Part shown: positions 58,127 to 64,000 of the stretch, piece by piece | Numbering within the stretch: position 1 is the stretch's first letter | Layout of the letters: every line of letters starts with the position of its first letter | Assembly: GCA_035235625.1 (NCBI GenBank) | Contig: CP141146.1 | Location: 12,332,501-12,396,500, forward strand | Length of the DNA: 64,000 bases | Reading direction: 5' to 3' | Origin: Saururus chinensis | Lineage: Eukaryota > Streptophyta > Magnoliopsida > Piperales > Saururaceae | Notes under the pieces: model-generated | Database searches by the model: none | What the model saw: the letters and a program-made list of their open reading frames with translations, nothing else | Told to the model about the DNA's origin: nothing | Position numbers and translations under genes: made by a program

Positions 58127-58320
58127 CTTCCTCCATCCTAAACTAATAGCTCCATTTGGAAAAAAAAATTTATTTTATATTAATAACTTTATTTTGTAGT
58201 TGGGTACTTAAGAAAAAAATATCATAAACTTATTTTTCCTTTTCTTAAATATGAGTTTCACTATTTAATAAAAATTACTATTTTTTTCTAAATGTAACTA
58301 TTAATATAGGATGAAGGGAG
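58127..58320. mobile_element. Stowaway-like MITE, long class
   Basis: 194 bp. It begins CTTCCTCCATCCTAAACTAA after TA and ends ATTAATATAGGATGAAGGGA plus G. It shares TAAGAAAAAAATATCATAAACTT and TTTAATAAAAATTACTATTTTT with the copies at 58344 and 61851. Confidence 0.75.
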
Positions 58321-58343
58321 AATTTATTTGACAAAAAAATATG

Positions 58344-58546
58344 CTCCATTTGTCCCACATTAATAGCTTCATTTGGCAAAAAAAATATATTCTACATTAA
58401 CAGCTCTATTTTGTTAAATTTAAGTGGTGGAGTACTTTAAAAACAATATCATAAGTTTATTTATCCTTAGCTTAGAAGTGGGTTTCACCACTTAATAAAA
58501 ATTATTATTTTTTCTAAATATAACTATTAATATTGAAAGGAGGGAG
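58344..58546. mobile_element. Stowaway-like MITE, long class
   Basis: 203 bp. CTCCATTTGTCCCACATTAA opens it and GAAAGGAGGGAG closes it, followed by TA. It sits only 23 bp from the previous copy in the same orientation. Confidence 0.75.
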
Positions 58547-58626
58547 TATAATCTATCATCTTTGTTGGCTTTTTCACTTGACTTTAGATGAGATGTCGTA
58601 GTATAGAATAGAAAAAAAAGGTAACA

Positions 58627-58989
58627 TTACTGTTGGGTTGTAATCCCAGCCAGCAAATTGATATTCAGGTGGGACAGGGCTTGGGAACAAGTCAAGCCTC
58701 TACTTTTGTCACTTTCATGCCGACAGGGAAGATGATCAACACAAGAACCATCGTCTTCCCACCATCCATCTGAACATGGCTGGAGCTCTCCATGAAAGCG
58801 TGGAACCATGAAAGCTGGACACCTTGAAGCAGATAAGTAAGTCTGCAAAGTTTGGTGCAACAACATATTTGTGGCCTGGGCTAGTGGTTCATCCATCCAA
58901 CCTGCCATTCCCGTGGAGTCATCCATCATCTTTAATGACCTAAATTTGCAAGTGTTTTTTTCATTGCCTTTCTTATGGGCGTTGTTCAA
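58627..58989 (-). CDS. Uncharacterised 120-codon open frame, doubtful gene
   Basis: The frame starts at 58989 on the minus strand and is GC-richer than its surroundings. The product has a cysteine/histidine-bearing middle (CSDGWWEDDGSCVDHLPCRH, about residues 72-91) but no domain I recognise, no signal peptide and no membrane segment. No adjoining exons were found. It may be a lone pseudogene fragment of a larger gene, a species-specific gene, or chance. Confidence 0.2.
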   Translation of the reverse strand: MNNAHKKGNEKNTCKFRSLKMMDDSTGMAGWMDEPLAQATNMLLHQTLQTYLSASRCPAFMVPRFHGELQPCSDGWWEDDGSCVDHLPCRHESDKSRGLTCSQALSHLNINLLAGITTQQ

Positions 58990-60994
58990 GGGGATGGGTC
59001 CATGAATGTATCTGTGGCAAGAGCTTGAGAGGGATTGGTGATTAGATCCTTATGACTAAGCTATAGACTAGTTGGTTAGGAAAATATTTTTGTCATTAAA
59101 ATTATGCATTTCATGGGTTGTCATCATTAAATATTAGTGGTCAAAACCTAAAGCCCCATCAATTTTTGAATAGAATCCATTCAATTTTGGAATTTAGTTG
59201 CCTTTGAAAAGAAAGTGCTTTAGTCACTTTTTAAGTTATTAAAGATAGCTCAACATGGTATTAAATTATTTGATCTTAATGAATCCAATAGGAGTAGCAC
59301 ATGTGCTTTGTATTGAATATAAGAATATTTTATACATGAGAATAGCATTGATACTCACCATTGTCCTATTAAGCTAAAGAAGCTAGTACAAATGTAGGTA
59401 CAGTTGTCTTCCTAAGCTGCTCATCTTCTCATGCTTACCAATTAAGTCAGTCAAGGTTCAAGACTAAAGTATGATTAGGCACTTAATTATAAGCCCATTT
59501 CCCTATACTAGATTGATTAATCTGCATGGTCAGATTAATGGTTGAACACTCAGAACTCACATTCGATTCTATCTTGTTTTTAGTGGAAGCGCGTAGTTTG
59601 ACCTTGACACATCTAGGCGAAAGTCCAAAAGGTTTTGCATCAAACAGGGACCTTGATTTCTGCCCTCCCGATGACTGTTTTTTTGTACACTACAAATCAG
59701 TAGCTATCTGACCACCTGTAGTGTTCTTTTGGCAATCAACCACATTATTGCCGACCATATGAGGATGTAGAAATTTGTAGACAAAAGTTAAGATGTGATG
59801 GGTTGCACATACGTATGGTTCATGTATCGCATCTTGATTTGATGATGCATGTATGTAATAGAGTATGTGGGTGGATCAAAACTCGTTTGCCCTTAATATT
59901 ACGGAATTGCGATTAAAATTGCGAGTCTTAAACGTGTCCAACACATAGTCATGCACCAGGCACATATAAATGGGACTTTAAACTATATATTATTTATAAA
60001 TATAAATACCTGCAAACATAAAGAGTGCTATGATTGAGAAGTTAGGGTACATAAGCAAACTACTTCAGTGACTATCTTTTTCGATTATAACTAAAGATAA
60101 CAAGTTTTTTGCTATCCCATGTATATGCTACTTTATGCAAATTGAATTGAAGGTTTATGACATGCTAGACTCTCTCAAGCACTCAGTTTTTAGGAGAAGA
60201 TGACATGTTACCAGTGACAACAATTTCAAGGAACAATTAGGGCTCTAATCATATGCTCTTGCAAAGATATAATTCATCTCAAAACGACTCATGCATTTGA
60301 GAGAAGAGAATTAAGCATTTTTTTCTTATTTATCAAATAAAATCAAATAATTTATTAAAAATGAACCAAATAAATAAATAAAGACATCAAATTTATATCT
60401 GGATGACCAAAATCCCATTACTTCTACTGGGTGGCACATTCCATACCGTCCAAAATCAGTCAAGGAGTCTTATCAAGCAGGACATTGACTTGCAGAATTG
60501 CCCATGCTGAGCTGCTGGATAGCTGTAAGTTGGGGCCCAGTAAATATATCTCAAATGGATGGGAAGTAAAGGACGTATCACTGTGACAAATTTTGATGGG
60601 CCAGTTGCTTCTTTACTGCATGTGTAGGGCCCAAGTAGCCGTAAATCTTGGCCCTCGTGGGCCACCTGCACATTATTTTTGGGCCCACTTAACACTACTG
60701 TGTCTCATCCCTGGAATGTGCGAGGACATTCTTTCAGTTTGACTGGGAACTCAGACCAGAAATGATTTCAGTTGCCGACACATTCAACATTCTTCAACCA
60801 CGCACATACCTCAACAAATTCTTCCATAAACAAGGAATGCATGGTTGGGTTTTGTTTCTGGCTTTGCTTCATGCATTTCTTCAATTCAGTTGAAGTGGGT
60901 GGATGAAATTCATGCATTCTATTAAGATGATATATCAAAACAGAGAAGTCAAATAATATGCATCAAGCATTCTAGTTTTGACATCATAATTATA
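58990..60994. other. Intergenic, no supported gene
   Basis: Two frames of 61 and 79 codons (59526-59711 +, 60456-60695 -) have no recognisable content. 60440-60720 is locally GC-richer. The rest is AT-rich. Confidence 0.4.
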
Positions 60995-61095
60995 CTCTCT
61001 GTCCTATAATAATAGCTTTATTTGGTTTTTTAAAATGAACTAATCTTAGTTCATTTTTAAAACTAAATAGAGCTATTAAGGTGGGACAAAAGGAG
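60995..61095. mobile_element. Stowaway-like MITE, short class
   Basis: 101 bp and nearly fully palindromic. CTCTCTGTCCTATAATAATA at the left pairs with the right end GGTGGGACAAAAGGAG, around AATGAACTAATCTTAGTTCA. TA precedes it. The right flank is TT. Confidence 0.75.
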
Positions 61096-61365
61096 TTCAT
61101 AGAAATGGTTGAATGAGTGATGCTACATCAAATTTCTCTTGTCTACAGTATGAAACTGCAAGCTTTAGAAATTCCATATGATATTGGCTTCTATATATCA
61201 TGTTAGGAACCTCATATAACATGGTCTCCGGTGTTGGTCATGGGGCCTGGTCAGGCTACATGTGTCTGATGTAACTATTGACCTCGGGATCACATTAATA
61301 GCCTGTAGATTATATTTTAGATGACATGACAGCCTATGCATATTATCATACGGAAAAAATATTCA

Positions 61366-61562
61366 CTCTGTCTAATATTAATAACTATATTTTAAAACAT
61401 AGTAATTTTTATTAAATAATAAAACTCACATCTAAGAGAAGGAAAAATAAACTTACGATACTATTTTTTAAGTATCCAATCATTAAAATTTAACAAAATT
61501 AAGTTATTTATACAAAACAAACTTTTTTGCCAAATAGAATTATAAATCTAGAATAGACGGAG
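61366..61562. mobile_element. Stowaway-like MITE, long class
   Basis: 197 bp. It starts CTCTGTCTAATATTAATAAC and ends ATCTAGAATAGACGGAG, followed by TA. It shares its internal sequence with the 55976 copy (TTTTTATTAAATAATAAAAC, TAAGAGAAGGAAAAATAAAC). Confidence 0.75.
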
Positions 61563-61850
61563 TATCTTTTGAGGTGTTAGACCAATTTATAGGATGTATT
61601 AGTGTCAGCTGAGGCACTAAAGCAAGCAGAGTTTATCATACTTCTTCCACTTTGGTGCTGCAGAAACCTCCAAATTATAACATAATTGGGTAGAATTCTG
61701 GCTAAAATCAAGCATACACTTCAGATAATCTAGCCTCAATGTTCATCAAAGGAGTTTTACACTTTAATTAATGGATGGAGGTTTTCAGCATTGAATGTCC
61801 ATTCCAACTTTGTGTAATGACCTCTTGCCATGCAACAAGTTATATTAATA

Positions 61851-62051
61851 CTCCATTCATCTTACATTAATAGTTTTATTTGACAAAAAAATTTATTTTA
61901 TATTAGTAACTCTACATTGTTCACTCTAAGTGGTTGGGTACTTAAAAAAAAGTATCATAAGCTTATTTTTTCTTCTCGTAAAAGTGGGTTTCATTGTTTA
62001 ATAAAAATTACTATTTTTTTAAATATAGCTATTAATATAGGATAGAGAGAG
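61851..62051. mobile_element. Stowaway-like MITE, long class, intact TA duplication
   Basis: 201 bp. It opens CTCCATTCATCTTACATTAA and closes ATATAGGATAGAGAGAG. TA lies on both sides (61849-61850 and 62052-62053). It is the best-preserved long copy. Confidence 0.8.
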
Positions 62052-63472
62052 TATTACTTTTTCTTGTAATTTGTACTTTGTGAAAAATAAAATTCCTCAA
62101 GTTTGCTCAATGTCTTCCATCCATAAATCAAAATTCAATTTTGTATTAATATTACATGTTCATTTTATTTGTTCTTCTTAAATATGAGATTCCACAACTT
62201 TGCTTGGTGCTCCTTAATCATTATATAGCATGTACTATGATGGTTAGCATGTCTACAAGAGGGCAGAGCCGACGGTACTGAACAATTACTATGGAAAATA
62301 TGAGAGAGAGAGAGGTATGAGTTGATTATCTTTGTTGAACACTGAGAAGTTTACTACCTTTTGTATTAGCTAGCCCACCCACCTATACATAGTCAAAAGA
62401 TCCTACCTATATATAATAAGAAGATATCTATCATTTGGATATACATAGATGGTGCAGATGGTGTGTATCTACTGATCGTGTTAGGCTGGATAAAAGAAGA
62501 GGTGGCAGTCTTCATCACCAAAAAGATATAGCCAAACCTTCATGGACGAAAAAAATTGAAGGTACCTTCAAGGAACAAGACTCTTTCATTGACTTATCTT
62601 GATGTGATAACTATTTGGATTCTTATCTATGTTTAAATTATTATTTGCTAAACCATCTATAGTTAATTTGTTGATACACAAAAGACTACAAAATAGCGTG
62701 TTGAAAAAGGTGTCCAACTATTTATGCGGAATGCACTTTGCCTGGCATTTGGGACCCATAATCTAGATACCTTTTCCTATACTCCCTATCATTGAATCTA
62801 CGTGAAGCCAACTTCTAGATTTGACTTAAACAAAGATAGGGGGCTGCTTTTGAGTTTAATGAGAATATATGTTGCCAACTCAAATGCAGACCAAGCCAGT
62901 TGTAAGGTGTTGTGGCTATATAGGAGGCCACATACGAGAAATTTCCTTTTCGCAATCTCAACCACACGTGCATAATGTTTATCCTCTTTTGCATGTCTTG
63001 TCTACTTTGCCAAAAAAAAATGTCTCCCTACTTCAATTTTGGTTATTGGTTCAATTAGATGCAAGACTCCTTGATTGATATAGAGTCAATCAATCAAAAC
63101 TCCCAAGTGACAAAGATAGGGCTAGGGACAAGCAAAATGAAAACTGCAGTCTTTCTCCTAAGTTGTAATGTGAATAGAAGGATGGACACCATCGTTATAA
63201 AACCATCACCATAGTAAAGGTGTTAATATTTTAGAATTGGCTACTGATCATGAAAATCTTCTGGGTCTAATGCTGAATTTTGGCTCCAACTCCAGTTCCA
63301 TATACACGTATAGACAGTTCCGAAGCCACACTGGCAACTTATTTTCTTTTCATTGTCACGTACTCATGTTAGGATTCTGAAGTGCTCTCACCCATTGTGG
63401 CAGAAGGGGTCAATCAATTGATACCACATGGGAAAATGCATGGGCATTTTCTCAAGTGGCAAGCTTTAATTA
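62052..63472. other. Intergenic, no supported gene
   Basis: A 69-codon plus-strand frame (62869-63078) and others lack recognisable content. A short (GA)n occurs at 62303-62314. Confidence 0.4.
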
Positions 63473-63685
63473 GCAGGGACGACCATAAGAAGAGAGTAAT
63501 ATGACACTGCTATGATCAGATCGAAACAAATAGTATACCTTCAATAAAGACCGAAGTACTTTGAACGTCGGATTTGTTGCTTATGTGTACTTCAACGTCG
63601 GATTTGTTTCAGTCTTTGTTGAAGGCATGTTTCGATCAGATCATAACAGCGCCAATATGCCTCTTCTTCTAATGGTCGTCCCTGC
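63473..63685. mobile_element. 213-bp fold-back element
   Basis: The ends GCAGGGACGACCAT (63473) and ATGGTCGTCCCTGC (63685) are perfect 14-bp inverted repeats. Pairing continues inward through AGAAGAG/CTTCTTCT, then CTATGATCAGATCGAAACA against TGTTTCGATCAGATCATAAC, and AAAGAC/GTCTTT. The loop contains two direct copies of AACGTCGGATTTGTT (about 63565 and 63594). No coding content. It is probably a MITE. Confidence 0.75.
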
Positions 63686-64000
63686 GAAGCAAATAGTCCA
63701 AGTTTGACCCAAGGATCATAAAATGAGGAGTGAGTCAATTGCTAAGTGAAAATGTTGTCCACTTGACGTACATACTAGAGTACTGACTGCTCACTGCTGC
63801 CTTTATCTCCATGTTTCGGTTTTACTTTAATTATCCCAATTTCTGAGACTGTTGTGCAGTGGGAGGCTTTGGAAATTTTGACTGGCATGAAAATGTATGA
63901 ATGCTTTGTCAGTATTTTGGATGACACTTCCCGTTGGCGAGAAATGCATGATTTCATGAATTCATCATGATTCCAGGATGTAGTACCTCCACTTGTTCTA
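63686..64000. other. Window end, nothing recognised
   Basis: A 60-codon minus-strand frame (63775-63957) has no recognisable content. Confidence 0.4.

Overview
The window is nuclear DNA of a flowering plant. Three intron-rich, plant-type genes lie in AT-rich DNA full of transposable elements: long LTRs with 5-bp target duplications, a hAT transposase relic, a Ty1/copia relic and TA-flanked MITEs. I cannot name the species. I see no organellar, bacterial or CRISPR sequence and no convincing tRNA or rRNA gene. Gene models were built by joining exons at GT/AG sites with matching phase and by recalling protein families; no search was run.

Layout. 1-16.5 kb is repeat territory. It holds an LTR-like stretch with several tandem arrays (about 0.7-3.2 kb), a 3.1-kb solo LTR (4203-7311) and a 1.1-kb solo LTR (7524-8650), both apparently inserted into an older LTR-like sequence, a GTATCGG-rich element (9192-9886), and a minus-strand LTR-family copy (12677-15164). 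A hAT-like TIR element with a possible captured gene fragment lies at 16.5-17.9 kb. 18437-26384 (+) is the RSM22/METTL17-type mitoribosome assembly factor gene (12 exons, 513 aa). 27.0-38.1 kb is a multi-level nest: an LTR-family copy is split by a hAT transposon, the hAT contains a palindromic LTR element, and that element contains a solo LTR. 38.6-40.1 kb is a decayed Ty1/copia pol on the minus strand.

41323-44939 (-) is a PNPOx-like flavin-binding-fold protein gene (7 exons, 196 aa). 49723-53577 (-) is a WD40-repeat protein gene (7 coding exons, 744 aa) with a probable 5' leader up to about 54.4 kb. From 54.4 kb to the end there is no convincing gene, but there is a dense cluster of Stowaway-like MITEs of one family in two size classes (about 190-200 bp and 80-100 bp) and a 213-bp fold-back element at 63.5 kb.

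The three genes look like unrelated housekeeping or regulatory loci (mitochondrial translation, a flavin/PLP-type fold, a WD40 scaffold). They do not form a pathway or cluster. The most unusual content is structural: the nested palindromic retroelement and the exact target duplications that let the insertion order be read.
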